Made by a program: the position numbers and the translations under genes. The notes under the pieces were generated by a model. The model made no database searches. It was given only the letters and a program-made list of their open reading frames with translations, and had not been told where the DNA came from. From assembly GCA_950106755.1 (NCBI GenBank), contig OX467088.1, positions 3,146,001-3,210,000 of the forward strand: a stretch of DNA of 64,000 nucleotides. The letters run 5' to 3'. Shown here in pieces: positions 12,301-23,597 of this stretch (the first letter of the stretch is position 1; each line of letters begins with the position of its first letter). Source of the DNA: Climacium dendroides (taxonomy: Eukaryota; Streptophyta; Bryopsida; Hypnales; Climaciaceae).

Positions 12301-13602
12301 TATATATACATAAATCTAGAAAACCAATTTCAAATTTTTATTTTTTAAAAAAGTGATTTTTAAAGAAGTTTTTTTCTACCCGGATTGCCCACAAGACAAA
12401 GAATACTACATATCATACAATAACTTTTTAACCATATAGCCAAAAGTTACAAAAATTGTTGGGCCTTAAAGCTACTCCTTGGCCACATGTTGTGTAAAAA
12501 TTTCAATGAAAAAAAATGAAAATTCCATTTGTAGTGAGCTGTCCAAAATTGCTATGAAGCCAAAAAACATTGTTTGGTCCTTTAGGGGTTAAGGTAGCCA
12601 ACCCATTTCCAATTCGCCACATACGTTTGCTAGTTAGGCTACTATATTATTGATTAGTTGTGATTTAGGTGACAACTCACGTAGAGTAGGAGTAGCACAA
12701 ATGTTGGGGAGATGCACATTGAAAGCATACAATGATCACAAGATGTACATTAGAAGCTACAATTATCATTTACATTGAAGCATTGTCAATTATGTAATTA
12801 GTCTATGGTTGAAAATAGGATAACTTATATAACAAAAATAGGTTGAATGGAATCTTTATGAAAAAAATTCATGGTAGTTTTGTTTTTAAGGAAAAATATG
12901 AAGTCCTTTCAAAATCTATTTTCCTAAACAATAAATTTTTCCTCTTCACTATACCCATACAATAGATATGTTGAATTGCTTAAGTGATAAAAAATGGGTC
13001 AACTATCTAAACTTGCCATAAGGAATATGGCAAATACTTGCCTAAACAGTCAAGATCAGTAAATGGAGCTCTTCATGAACTGTGTCTATGTTTATGTCTA
13101 TGTCTATCTCTATGTCTATGTTTGTACACTAGTCATGAATTGTGTCTGTTTTAGAATTATTTAGTAGAATAGAGTGAGTATAATTTTTCATATCCAATTG
13201 CAAAATGGTTGCAAATAGAGTGATGGATAACAAGGCTTGAAATCAATGGTCATGGGCCCATTTTTAGGGCCTCTTTATATATATTGGTCATTGGAGGAAT
13301 TGCATGGCAAGTGCAAGAGCAAGTGCTATAAGGAAAAATAGGCATTGCATTTTTATGTGGACCCAATGTGTGGGAAGGAAAACAATAAAAAAATTCACAC
13401 GTATTAGAATCACTAGTCTCCACCAATGAGGTCGTACATTGATATTGGTTAAACTTCAACTCTTCCTTTCCCACTTGCCCAACCTAGCAAGATATTTGGC
13501 GGGGGTACTATTTTGTGAGCCTTGGAGCGTGAGCCCAAGAGCTGTGAGCTTCTGAGCCTTCAACTTTTTCCAAAAAATTTCAATTTATGGGCTGTGGACC
13601 TA
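9366..13602. other. AT-rich non-coding region
   Basis: Four kilobases of A+T-rich DNA without a supported gene. The stretch 10865-11240 is a diverged relative of 35930-36330 in the same orientation (shared order of 'aatccaactaa', 'atgttt/agtttctact' and 'tttgaaaaaattc' segments), so at least part is dispersed repeat. Short open frames here show no recognisable family. Confidence 0.55.
13081..13126 (+). repeat. hexanucleotide microsatellite (TCTATG)n, imperfect
   Basis: About seven imperfect copies of TCTATG in a row, with TTTATG and TCTATC variants. Confidence 0.8.
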
Positions 13603-14897
13603 TGTCGCGACCCAAATGACACCTACCAACTCCCAACAGCTCACTAGGTTCACCCCAGTCCACTTACAGCGTCACTTGGTCACCAACTGCTTAATACTGC
13701 ACATGCCAAGCACCCACAGTGTTAGTCCCCCTCTCCAACTCATTTGCCAAGTCCCAATCACCGGGACTACTAGCACACACTCCCATCGTGACACCGGGCA
13801 TGTCACTTAGTAACATGGGGCGGAACTTCCACCTTAATGTGTAAGGACCCATGGTGGCACTACTCACCATGGTTCTAACCGCCCTTGAGTGTCACCCCAC
13901 TCCATGCTAGCCCTTTTTGCATTTGCTACTCATCCACTAGAGGTAACCGACACTCACAACTCGGGACACATCCAATGAGGCCTAGCAAGGAGTGGGACTC
14001 CACCCAACCGATGCCATGGGACACACACACAAGTGTCCCATGGTGCCTTGAAGTGGTGGTGAAGTCACCACCACCAACCATGAGTCACCGGAACTCACCA
14101 AGGCTTCAAGAGGGAGTGAGGAGGGAGACCAACCCCTCCTATAGTACTCTCTGTGATATTCGGCAGACCCCCCCGTCCTAGGTCGAAGGAAGTCCTTGGA
14201 TAACCTTGGGTTGTGGAAGACCACCCACTTCCAACCCAAATCGCCAAGTTACGTCACCGTTTGGACTCCCAAACTTCCAACCGGCGTAACTTTGCGCTCC
14301 GAGCTCCAAATCCAACATGCGAGCCCATTTTGGACATCTACGCGACGAGTAGATGCCGATGGACTTCTCACTCGTCCCATTTGGACAAGTTCTCGCAAAG
14401 TCATGGCCCTCTAAAGATTCGGATGCACCGGGGGAGGCGTCACGCCTTCACCACGGCTCTTCTTTTGGCCATAACTTTTGACTCATGTCTTAGAACCTCG
14501 TAATTCTTGTCATTCTAGGTTCCTTGTGTTCATAGCTTTCCAATGATATGCCACATGACATACTTTGTTGTGGAATTCATTGAGAACCCCTCACACCTAG
14601 CCCTCAAGTGTCCCGGCGCCACCGGGACCCAATCAACTTTGAGTGGCCATAACTTTTCGCTCACAACTCCAAATTGCGCGTTCTTTGCGCCATTAGAAGC
14701 GTATTGTCAAGAGCTTTCCAAGCATGTGTGACACTCTCATGTTCACTTCAAAAGCAGGGCGCAATAGCGCCCTGTTTGATCGGGAGTCTCTTCATTCTCC
14801 CTACCTAGTCTATTGCAAGGCTTGGGAAGTCACCCCCAAGGTCCCCCCTTGCGCACTAAGGTTCATTTGGGCACCCCAAGTAGATAGGGGCGTGACA
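13603..14897. mobile_element. solo LTR, copy A
   Basis: A 1,295 bp unit with inverted ends TGTCGCGACCC and GGGGCGTGACA, so it starts TG and ends CA. It is flanked on both sides by a perfect 5 bp direct repeat ACCTA (13598-13602 and 14898-14902). The same unit recurs in reverse orientation at 43267-44541. The size, the TG...CA termini and the 5 bp duplication fit a solo LTR of a plant LTR retrotransposon, probably Ty3-type, left by recombination between two LTRs. No internal retroviral-type domains lie next to it. Open frames inside are not coding. Confidence 0.88.
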
Positions 14898-15092
14898 ACC
14901 TATAACCGTGGTTGACATTTTGTAGGGCTTTGAGTGTGAGAATACAAATTACTAGAGAAATAGTAGCTTCAGGATAACAAAAATATAACAAGGGATCAGA
15001 GTTCATGATTAATAAAAACATGTAGTGATGTTGAAGGATGTGAAAAGTATAACCGTAGTAAGATATAGAAGTGATAGAGTTCACAATGGAGA
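14898..15092. other. short spacer downstream of the ParB-methyltransferase gene
   Basis: Region just 3' of the minus-strand gene. It would hold its 3' UTR and polyadenylation site, though no clear signal can be assigned. Confidence 0.4.
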
Positions 15093-16504
15093 TCAGTGAT
15101 GAGAACTACTAGGAGATCTGGATGAAGAACTACCAGAAGATCTACATGAAGAAGTGTCATGGCTATTTGATGTCTCACTGATAGACTCTTTAGCTGAATC
15201 ATCCATGAACATGAGAACTCGAGGATCTACCTTACAAATCCTTGAACACTGTCTACTGCCAAAAGTAGCAAACTGTGAAGCTAATGCCTCGGCATACACT
15301 AGTAAATGAAATGGCTTAGGAGGGCTATTGAAGAATGGAGCCTTCCCAAAGGACAGTCGATGTTGTGCCGTTCTCATTTTGGGTGCTTGCCTATACAAAA
15401 AATAAGACCACACATGAGATCAAAGTACATGATGAAACCTAGATGGCTAACTTTGAAAACTTAGGGATAAACTTACTTATTAAATTTTGAAGTCCTCACA
15501 ACATGACGGACGGGCACTTCTTCCTCGTCCAAATCAATTGGAGGAGCAGGAGTGTGCTCCGGTTGAATCACAGTATTCGATGCACGGCGAGTTAATGGAG
15601 CTAGTAGTGCATCATATATGGACTTTTCTACTTCCAAGGCCACAATATGGTGACCAGTAGCACGGCAAGCATATACAAATGAACCTGCATACAAGAAGGA
15701 AGTCATTGAACCATTTACATGAACTGGAATGAATACAACAAATCATAATGTGGTTAAAATTCAGGACTCACAAAAACTAATTGGAAATACAAACCTATAG
15801 ATGCGGTGCAGTCCATGACAATATCACTAGGCAAGGTCGTTGCTTCCACAAGCATTTGCATAAATGCCCGGGCCTTCTCTTGAGGACCCCGCCAAGGAAT
15901 CTTCCCGTTTAAAGCCACATCATCCTTCCCACAGAAATTCTGCAAGATGTCGTCCTGGCCCACGTTGATGCCTACTTCTTCATGCTCAAGTACATCTTGG
16001 AATGAAACCCGGCTCTTGAATCGGCCTTGGGAACCTCTCACGTAGAGTGAAATCGCAAAGCGCATCATTTACAAAACAATCAGAATTATTGAATGGCTTT
16101 AAAGATGAAATTCAAATTTAGGAACCGAATACAAACTCAAAGAATTTAGAGCATACCGTGGCTGATGGGTCGGATGGAGACGCTAGGTGGAGCCTATTCA
16201 TGCTCCACCAATCCTTCTTTGAAGTAAATTCAAACGACTTTAAATTTCCAAGCAAGTGAGACTTGATGTCACGACTAAATGGGTACATCACAAGGAGAGC
16301 ACCACCGTCGTGCAGATAGTTGTCAGCAAAATCGAAGACATCAGTAAGACCTTCCGCCGAGAACTCGTTCCATTTGGGAACCGATGTTGGTGGATTGGAA
16401 ATTGTAGGGACCGGTAATCCCTTTGGGAGATCTACAACTATGAGGTCAACGGCCGCCTGCCTAGTAACCACACCATTGAAGAAGCGCTCTTTGTCTGCCG
16501 CATG
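15093..16504 (-). pseudogene. methyltransferase domain exons of the ParB-methyltransferase gene
   Basis: Four exons, three joined in phase by GT-AG introns, carry an amino-methyltransferase fold. Exon 16504-16157 has AAVDLIVVDLPKG followed by GGALLVMYPFSRDI, which corresponds to motif IV and its downstream strand. In active N4/N6 enzymes the tetrapeptide is (D/S)PP(Y/F/W); here it is DLPK. Exon 16068-15795 ends PQEKARAFMQMLVEATTLPS then DIVMDCTASIG, the motif X/I region, and exon 15684-15477 continues SFVYACRATGHHIVALEVEK. The order IV then X-I is that of beta-class enzymes such as PF01555 members. The last exon encodes a Ser/Arg-rich tail ending SSRSPSSSHH. The acceptor at 16070-16069 is AA, one G-to-A change from AG. 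Confidence 0.65.
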
Positions 16505-16648
16505 CTGACCACATACAAACCAGGTAAAAAATTAGCCATAAATTAACTACAGGAACGATACATCATGGACTCAGCCACTGCAATAACTTCAATGCCATTG
16601 TCATCCTTCATCTAATGAAACCATGTAAGAATGAAGAGACATAGTAAC

Positions 16649-17326
16649 TTATTGAACAACTCTATGATGGCATCAAACGATGCAAGCCCTGCATCCTCAC
16701 TGGATCCCAACAAGCTAGAGACTCCAAGGTTCAAGATAATCTCATCCACGTTATCATGTGCTTCCAAAGTGTAGGCCTTGGGAGGAAGCCCATGGAGAAG
16801 CTTCTCCTGCGTGAGTGAGAAGGCTGACGAGGTGGGCTTCACCGCGCCATCACTAGTAGCCTGCTCCGCTTCTTGCGACTCTGCTTTCCACTTCCTTTCG
16901 CTCAACTTACCCTTTGCCTCGGCCTTCCCTTTCTCGATATCACGTGCTTTTCTCTTAGCATCATTCTCCTCAGTCTTCTTCTTTGCTAACTCCCACTTTT
17001 CTTCCTTCTTCTTGTCAGATGCCTCTCTCTTCCTTAAAGCAGACTCTTGAGCATCAACGTCAAGCCCCGCAAATTCATCAAATTGTGGATCCACCACGCC
17101 ATTGTCTTTGATGGACTGAAAGAGCGCCATCTCCTCAGGTGGGATGAACCCCTGACTACATTCAAGGTACCACGCCCCTGATTGCAAATGAGCACTCATC
17201 CAATTTTTCACTTGAGACGGTGAGAACATGCAGTCGGAGGAGGTCCGGTCAAGCCAGGTGTTGAGGAAAGGCAGTAAGTCAACTTTCGCAATTGCTTTCT
17301 TGGGAAACAATTCAAATTTAAAGTAC
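16649..17326 (-). pseudogene. charged middle exon of the ParB-methyltransferase gene
   Basis: A 678-base exon open in one frame, starting YFKFELFPKKAIAKVDLLPF after the acceptor at 17327. It codes for WLDRTSSDCMFSPSQVKNWM and then a long Lys/Glu/Ala-rich stretch (KKKEEKWELAKKKTEENDAK) likely to form a coiled coil, before reaching DAIIELFNK next to the methyltransferase exons. The stretch resembles linkers between DNA-binding and catalytic domains; I do not recognise a named domain in it. Confidence 0.55.
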
Positions 17327-17439
17327 CTATAGTACAAGGCCGGGACTCAAAGAGATTAGTTAACCATGTAGACAACAGTACTCCACAGTCATGTCCCTGG
17401 AAAGCTAAGAATGAAGAGATTGGAAATGAGGTCCCTCAC

Positions 17440-17953
17440 CTATAGATTACTCTCTTAACCACAAGGATAGAGAACTTCTACTCTTTAAAAGACTCTGACT
17501 TCTTGAAGGCATCTGCACCCTTAAACGTTCCTGGGTAGGCGTAGTCCCACATCTTCATCCGCCATCCCTCTATGTAATCCACAAGAGATTCAGGCTCGCC
17601 AACAACAACCATATCCACATGAATATTATCGGAGCGGATGATGCCCTCGTACATCTCAACCGCAGCATTCTCAATCTGACCCAGGCCAAGATAATGACAT
17701 CAAATAGTGTCAACAACAATAGCTCAAATCATGTGCTCAAATTTCATGAAAAACCGTGACAAATTCATAACGCGGCATACCAACATGCCTTGGCAAGGAA
17801 GGAGTTGATCTTGTCATCATTGGCTGGTCTTGGTGGAAATCGTCGTGCCTCACGTGTAGGTCCAGATGAATTGAGCCATTTGAGCCACTTCACCTTGTGA
17901 CTTGAGTCTGCATTTGCTGTAGCAATGAGCTGAAGCTTGTCGAGAGTCAACTC
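17440..17953 (-). pseudogene. two helical exons of the ParB-methyltransferase gene
   Basis: Exon 17953-17781 reads ELTLDKLQLIATANADSSHK and exon 17675-17440 reads IENAAVEMYEGIIRSDNIHV onwards to a donor after ATCTATAG. The second exon joins in phase to 17326 (TAT AG + G TAC) but contains a TAG at 17478-17480. The join between the two exons is one base out of phase, which may mark an indel. No named domain is recognised. Confidence 0.5.
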
Positions 17954-18099
17954 CTGAACTGCGTACATGCTTCAATGCCGTTCAATCTGTCAATGATCAA
18001 ATAGAAATGTCAATCAGTGAAAACAACATGGATGAAGGCAAATTAATAAAATCTACTGGCTCAATTAGTAAGCTTGGACAATGCCTAGCAAGAAGAGTC

Positions 18100-21000
18100 T
18101 AAGAAAACTAAAAAGATATTGAAAAAATGAAAATGAATGATGTGGGAATCCGGAATCCGAAAACGGATCAATAATACAAGAAGTAAGTGCGAAAAATAGA
18201 AAAAAAATCAAAAATTTATAGTTAGAGCGTGATTTTTGGACCAGATAGCTCAAATTAGGAAATAAGCGTTCCGGCACAACCCGTAACCGGAACTTATCCG
18301 GATCCGGAATCCGGACTCACTCGGAACACAGGAACCTATCGTATAGGTCTCATAGCTACGGAAGTAGGATACCGTTAATACAACGGACCTATAGCCGTTG
18401 TCCTTAAACCCGTAAAAAGACGGTTTAGTATTTAAGCTGTCTTCCTAGGGTTTTCCTCTTCACTTTCCTGTTCTGTGTTTCTGAGATCGTTTGTGTGAGT
18501 AGTTGAGAGAAAGAGTGGTGAGTTAGCGACTGAAGTAGAGCTACTTTTCTCTCGTTTTGACTTAGATCTTATGGCATATGGAAGGTAGCGGTATCTGCCC
18601 GGGTTATCTCTCCGGCCATTCCTAATAACTCGGAACTACACAAGCAGTTAGAGGAGGACTTAACTAAGTTAGGATGTGTCGATCTACTACACCGACCATG
18701 GAACCTCAAGAGTGAAGAGATGATTCAAGAGCTACTTCACGGTGTTCCGAATCAATATGAGCTCACTTTGAGAGGGCGGCTAGTCGCGTGGACCGAGGAC
18801 ATCTGGGCAGACGTCTATCAGTTCCAGAAGAGTGGGAACGGGCTAGCATCGAGGACAGACCGTTTTGTAGCTGGGAAGTTCATTGGGTCTGCAAACCCTA
18901 AGGACGGATTCGCTATCAGCGAGTGCAAGGACGAGAGACATAGGCGGATACTAGAGTTTCTGATTCCGATCTTGTATCCGAAAAAGCCAACACGGGTTAC
19001 CATTACGGTGGCCAATACTATCTTTGGGACTATGGAGAACTGGGTAGTGCACTGAGGTAGGGTCATAGCCGGGATAGTGGCTAAATTAGCGGATCACGTG
19101 ACCCGAGCAAAGGTGAGTCCAGTTAGCACCTACTTGTTTCATCTACACCATCAACAAAAACTTTTGAGTGCAACTGAAGTGATCCAGTATGACACCGGAA
19201 AGGCGATCCTGTCATACGGACTTTCCGGGGAGGAGGCGGAAGATCCGGTCGATTCTGATCCAGAGGAACTTCCCAAGGAACGTCTGACCGATCCGAGGAC
19301 CAAGAAGAGGAAGTCAACCAATCCGGGGTCGCGAATCAAGCCACAGACGATGGAGAAGGGGGAGTCCAGCAGAGGACCTGAAGTGGAAACGGAATCCGCA
19401 TTTTTCAATGCGGGGCTCGAGTGGATACGTGAAGCCAAGGTACTCCACGACGGTCTGTTGGATTTGGTGATAGATACCGCGGAAGTTTTGAAGGTGGAGC
19501 CGGATCAGATCGTGGAAGCTGTCAAGCGATTGCCCAAACCGGAGGATCTGAAGAAGAGGGAGAAGCGGATCCAAGAATTGGAGACGGAACGGAACCAACT
19601 CCAGGCCCGAGTGAATTGGGCAGAAGGGGAAATGGCAGCTACAAAAAAGAAAGAGAAAGAGGCTCTTGCTCTGGTCAAGAATCTATCCGGAGCAGTCAAC
19701 ATCAAGGCCGTCATCATCACAAAAGCTGCCTTATTTGACTTGAAGATAATATCGGAAGGCCACATTACCGGAACTAAGGTAGTAACCACCCTCGTATACT
19801 TCACTGCGAGGATAGAGCGAGTTTTGAAAGAGATCCAGTAGTTATTGGCGGCTGTCGATCCAAACCATGCGATGGATTTCTCTACCTTTCCAGAACTTCC
19901 TTTTGTCTCAGGTACCCCAGGGAAACCAATGGCGGATCATGCAACCCAGATGGAGGGATTGAGGGGGATACTCACACCAGCCGAGCCTTCCGCCAGTAAA
20001 ATGCAGATGACGGAGTTGAATTTGAGGCCAACTTCAAAACCGGAACCTGAGTCTAGTGCGAAATCGGTTCCGGTGCCATCCAAATTCTCAACCCCGGAAG
20101 TCCCCAAGTCCCAAACAATGCTGAACTTGATGACCAGATCATTCAAGGTTCCGGGACAGCAAATCAGGGGAGATCTCATCAACTGGATCGATGGAATGAC
20201 CAATTCGGCTCGGACTAATACGAAAGGATTTGTGCACATGCAAGAGACCACGCCGGAGAAAAGAAGCGAACCTGCAACATTGGAGGATACAACACCAGAG
20301 AAAGAGAAGGAAGTTCAAGTCATCAAAGATTCTGAGGAGGAGAGTGCCCACTCCACTTCCGGAACCGAAGACGATAGCGATCCGTCTCCCGCAACGCGCC
20401 ATATCCAGACTTGGGCCACAGCAAAAACCACGCCAGCAAAGAATACAAAGGAGACGCCTACCAGCCAAGCGGGGAGCCGTTCAAGGAAAGGACGGAAGCC
20501 AAAACATTAGAATTCGTAGGAGAAGAAGTATAGAAGCTGGAATGGGTTTCCGAGCATGGACCCGGTTTCCGGAATCTGAGGCGGATAGTCAAGAAATCCG
20601 GCAATCTCGGACGGTAGTTAGTAATCTTTCCGGATATCCCAAGGTTTTCAGTGATTGGTTGCCTAGATTTCCGGGTTTCTTTTTTAGGCTTTCAGGAGTT
20701 GACTTTGGGTTTTGTTTTAGTATTTTAAGGGCAGGCAAGTTAGTTGTCTATCATTCCATTCTACTCCATTCCGTTTTAGTGCTTTCACGTATGTATTACA
20801 ATTCCCTTTTCTTAATTTAAGTTAGTCAGGGTGCTTCTAGCTGCACTTTGCTTAAACAGGGTCTTTTGGCTGAGTGTATGCATGTGTGTGTATCTTTGTA
20901 CTGGAGAAAGAGAAGGGAGGGAGAGGAGGAATCCGGATCTTGGGCTACTGATCTCTTGGTGTTGAGCTGAGTGGAAGGAATGCGGACTAAGTAAGGGAGT

Positions 21001-21690
21001 GTAAGTGTGACGTGCTTTTAAATTGCCGAAACGACAATCCGGGTAAGAAGGTAGAGGGCCTTGCGAGTCCAGAACCAAGAGGGTTCTGTGCGGAGATAAG
21101 CAACCGCCAAAGGAAAGGAACTCCCGCTACTCCGGAAAGTCTACCAACCTCCCCCTTGGTACATTGTCTTCCCCTTGAGACTCTATTCCTTTGGGTCTAT
21201 GAGTTTGGATCCGTCGTTGTAGTAAAGAGAAGTGTGAGAATTCTTTGTGTGACCTGATTCCGGATCGGCCAATCCGGAAACTGTGAAAAAATACTCCTCC
21301 CTCCTCCTACAACGATGTTGTCTTGGGTGTGTTGTTTAGTAGATTTAGAGTATAGAGAGGATAATTGCACAAGTGGTGAGTCCCCACCCCTTTCTAGATC
21401 AAGGGCGGACCCTCTGAGGGTAAAACAGAGGCAACAAAAACCAGTGACAGAAGAGAGACGAAACTTAGTTCCGGAGGTATCCGGATCCGGAACAGAATCC
21501 GGAATGTACTAAGTTTCCGGAATAAAGTAGGGAAGTGAAAGAAGGGGGATTAAGTGAGTAATCCCAATCCGGATGCTCCTAACTCAATCGATATTTTACT
21601 AGAAGTTCCCTGGAACGATAATTCGTATCATCTTGCAACCATTTGTCGTTGTAAGGATACTTACGGCTAACTACGCGTACGACAAATTAC
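18100..21690 (+). mobile_element. gag-like non-autonomous element, copy 2, inside an intron
   Basis: Plus-strand element lying antisense within the intron between exons ending at 21954 and starting at 17953 of the minus-strand ParB-methyltransferase gene. Homology to the copy at 5.7-9.2 kb begins near 18.1-18.2 kb and runs to the TACGCGTACGAC segment near 21675-21686. The core is one long frame (18561-20510) with two internal stops. A block near 21360-21460 (GTGGTGAGTCCCCACCCC, then GGACCCTCTGAGGGTAAAAC) is conserved between the copies outside the frame. No polymerase or integrase is present. Exact ends are uncertain. Confidence 0.7.
18561..20510 (+). pseudogene. gag-like protein of element copy 2, two in-frame stops
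   Basis: A single frame of about 650 codons interrupted only by TGA at 19053-19055 and TAG at 19839-19841; both neighbours read on smoothly. The N-terminal third has LEFLIPILYPKKPTRVTITV then ANTIFGTMENW and VIAGIVAKLADHVT, similar in pattern to the putative plant transposon protein domain (PF20167) seen in plant gag-like proteins. The middle has a heptad-rich segment (KKREKRIQELETERNQLQAR), likely a coiled coil. The end is Ser/Thr/Lys/Pro-rich and basic (SRSRKGRKPKH), fitting nucleic-acid binding. The frame is open upstream to 18561 but lacks an in-frame ATG before 18720, so the start may also be damaged. Confidence 0.65.
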
Positions 21691-21953
21691 GTTAGACGAG
21701 CAACCTAGTGACCCAATTCACTAGAGTAAGACACTCTAATTACATGATAAAGGATCCAATTCAAGAATCCACGGAAGATAGACTACAAGATTTAGGAAGC
21801 ATGAACTCTCAATTTGGATAGCTATGTGCTTGTCTCGGTCCAGAGACTGTAATATCTAAGCCAACTCACTGCTTCCAAATATAAATAGGAATGGTGAACC
21901 TCAATCATTCTACGTAGGTATGTGCTGAGAGAGTGAAACATGTCTATGTGTAC

Positions 21954-22425
21954 CTATTGAAGCCAATCATCTCCTAGTGCTGGATTCGCAACAAAAACTA
22001 TTTTTGATAGCTTTTTATAAAGGAGATGTGTGGCATCCTTTGTAGAAGTCCTCATTGCAGCTGCAACCCCCGCATCAGTAACTTTCTCAAGAGGGGTGTC
22101 CTCGTGGTACTTTTGAACAACTGCGTCCGAGGCTACTGCAATTTCTTGCTGCAAGCACCAGCAATTTGGATCAAAATACTAACAAAAGAATCCCACTATG
22201 ATCAACAAATAATTCCTTGTTCTGGAACATAGTACCTGAAAGATAAATGACGTGAACACGTCCAATGGCATGGAATACCATGTCTTCCTCACATTTTGTT
22301 GACAAGACTTAACATCCGCGTCACTAAGAAGCTCCTTGAATTTCTCAATTGGCATCGCCCCGTACTTGCGAACGCGATATAAGGTGTGCACGAGATTAGT
22401 CTTCACATGAGAGTTTTCAGTGTGC
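21954..22425 (-). pseudogene. two exons downstream of the ParB-like domain
   Basis: Exon 22425-22236 begins after TTTTTAG and reads HTENSHVKTNLVHTLYRVRK; it joins the ParB exon in phase (AA + G). Exon 22178-21954 reads YFDPNCWCLQQEIAVASDAV onwards and ends DDWLQ followed by a TAG that abuts a GT donor. The helical content and position right after the ParB-like fold fit the region that follows the nuclease-like domain in ParB proteins, but I do not recognise a named domain. Confidence 0.55.
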
Positions 22426-22536
22426 CTAAAAACATCCATGAATCGAGTGTAAGATATCCAGAAGTTATGAAATTGTGATATTAAAAAATGGCTGCAATGT
22501 AAAACAAATGCGAACAAGAGATGAATAAAACCTTAC

Positions 22537-23258
22537 TTGTTGATATCATGCATAACCTGCATCGCCACTCCCACCCTCCCTTTTGTGTCTAAGATTATTG
22601 AGTCAACCAATATGTGCTAGGCCAAGTCATCACTATGGAGACGTCTAATGTGCCTCATCCATGCGATTCGACGATGATTTCCGTCACAGACATAAAACTT
22701 TGCATCCTCGAGATGCTTGAGCTCCTCCACACCTCGGAGTTTCTCATTGAACTCATCATTCACCGAGTTCCAATGCAAGCCCCACTCAGCTTTCTCTAAA
22801 TTTGAGAACGTTCCACCTTGGCCGTACTCATCTACCACAGAAACATAGAAGACTCAAGTTCCTTCTTCGTAGCCATGCACAAACTCTTGCTCTAGCTTAG
22901 TTAGATCACAATTAAGGGTCGGTCTAACCATCGGCATTGGAACCAAACGACATAGTGGAATTTTCATTCGTGAAAGATGGACTAGGACAAAACGCAATCC
23001 CAAAATGGTGGTCACAAAGTCAAGCTTTTGAGACTTGCGAATGTCATCTTCTCCCTCGAATAGTTGGACTGTAGAGGAATCACCTGCAGGATGAACATCC
23101 TTCTATGTCTCCTCCACCGAGATTATTGTAGGCTGCTGCACCACATGAGACAATCGTGGTTCTTTCATCGGGACAATTGTGAGATCCTCTTCCAGAAGAG
23201 GATCTGGTTTTTCTTGGATTTGATTTTTGACTAAGACATTATCATCAACGGCATCCAC
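22537..23258 (-). pseudogene. ParB-like domain exon
   Basis: A 722-base exon, acceptor GCGCAG before 23258 and donor GTAAGG after 22537. After an acidic leader it reads RMKIPLCRLVPMPMVRPTLN, matching the ParB N-terminal opening in which a short strand is followed by V-x-P-N-x-x-x-R. About 80 residues later comes DAKFYVCDGNHRRIAWMRHI, matching the ParB/sulfiredoxin-fold motif D-G-x-H-R-x-x-A. The segment LVDSIILDTKGRVGVAMQVM follows as in ParB domains. Three stops (23103-23105 TAG, 22854-22856 TGA, 22617-22619 TAG) interrupt the frame, each consistent with a single C-to-T or G-to-A change. Everything between them stays in one frame. Confidence 0.68.
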
Positions 23259-23332
23259 CTGCGCAAATATAAGCAACGTGATTAGGACCTCAAATATTCA
23301 CTAGAATGGTCATAATTCGGAAATTCCTATAC

Positions 23333-23378
23333 AAGTTCAGCTCCTTCATATCTGAAAATGTAGTCACGGTGGCGAGAT
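23333..23378 (-). pseudogene. small exon upstream of the ParB-like exon
   Basis: A 46-base segment with acceptor GCAG and donor GTATAG that joins the next exon in phase, giving SRHRDYIFRYEGAEL before VDAVDDN. Its start (TCTCGCCACCG) is the same as the core of the palindrome array lying just 5' of it on this strand. Assigned from splice signals and phase only. Confidence 0.4.
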
Positions 23379-23597
23379 CTGCTTTAACCATCCCTAATCT
23401 TCCATCAATTCCTTATTGTTTGGCATTGCTGAAGTAGCATGAATCGCAACAAACCTTAAGACCATTGTGCTTGAACACATGCATTCACGACTAGAGTTGT
23501 GTATTATCAAATTAAAAGAATCTAATCGTGAGGCACTTCATGACTCTCGAGATCGAAGTACAAGGACACAATGCGACTACGCAGCAACACACTAAAG

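Noticed and set aside
16320..17050. Plus-strand frames at 16320-16508 and 16778-17050
   Set aside because: Antisense shadows of the methyltransferase and coiled-coil exons.
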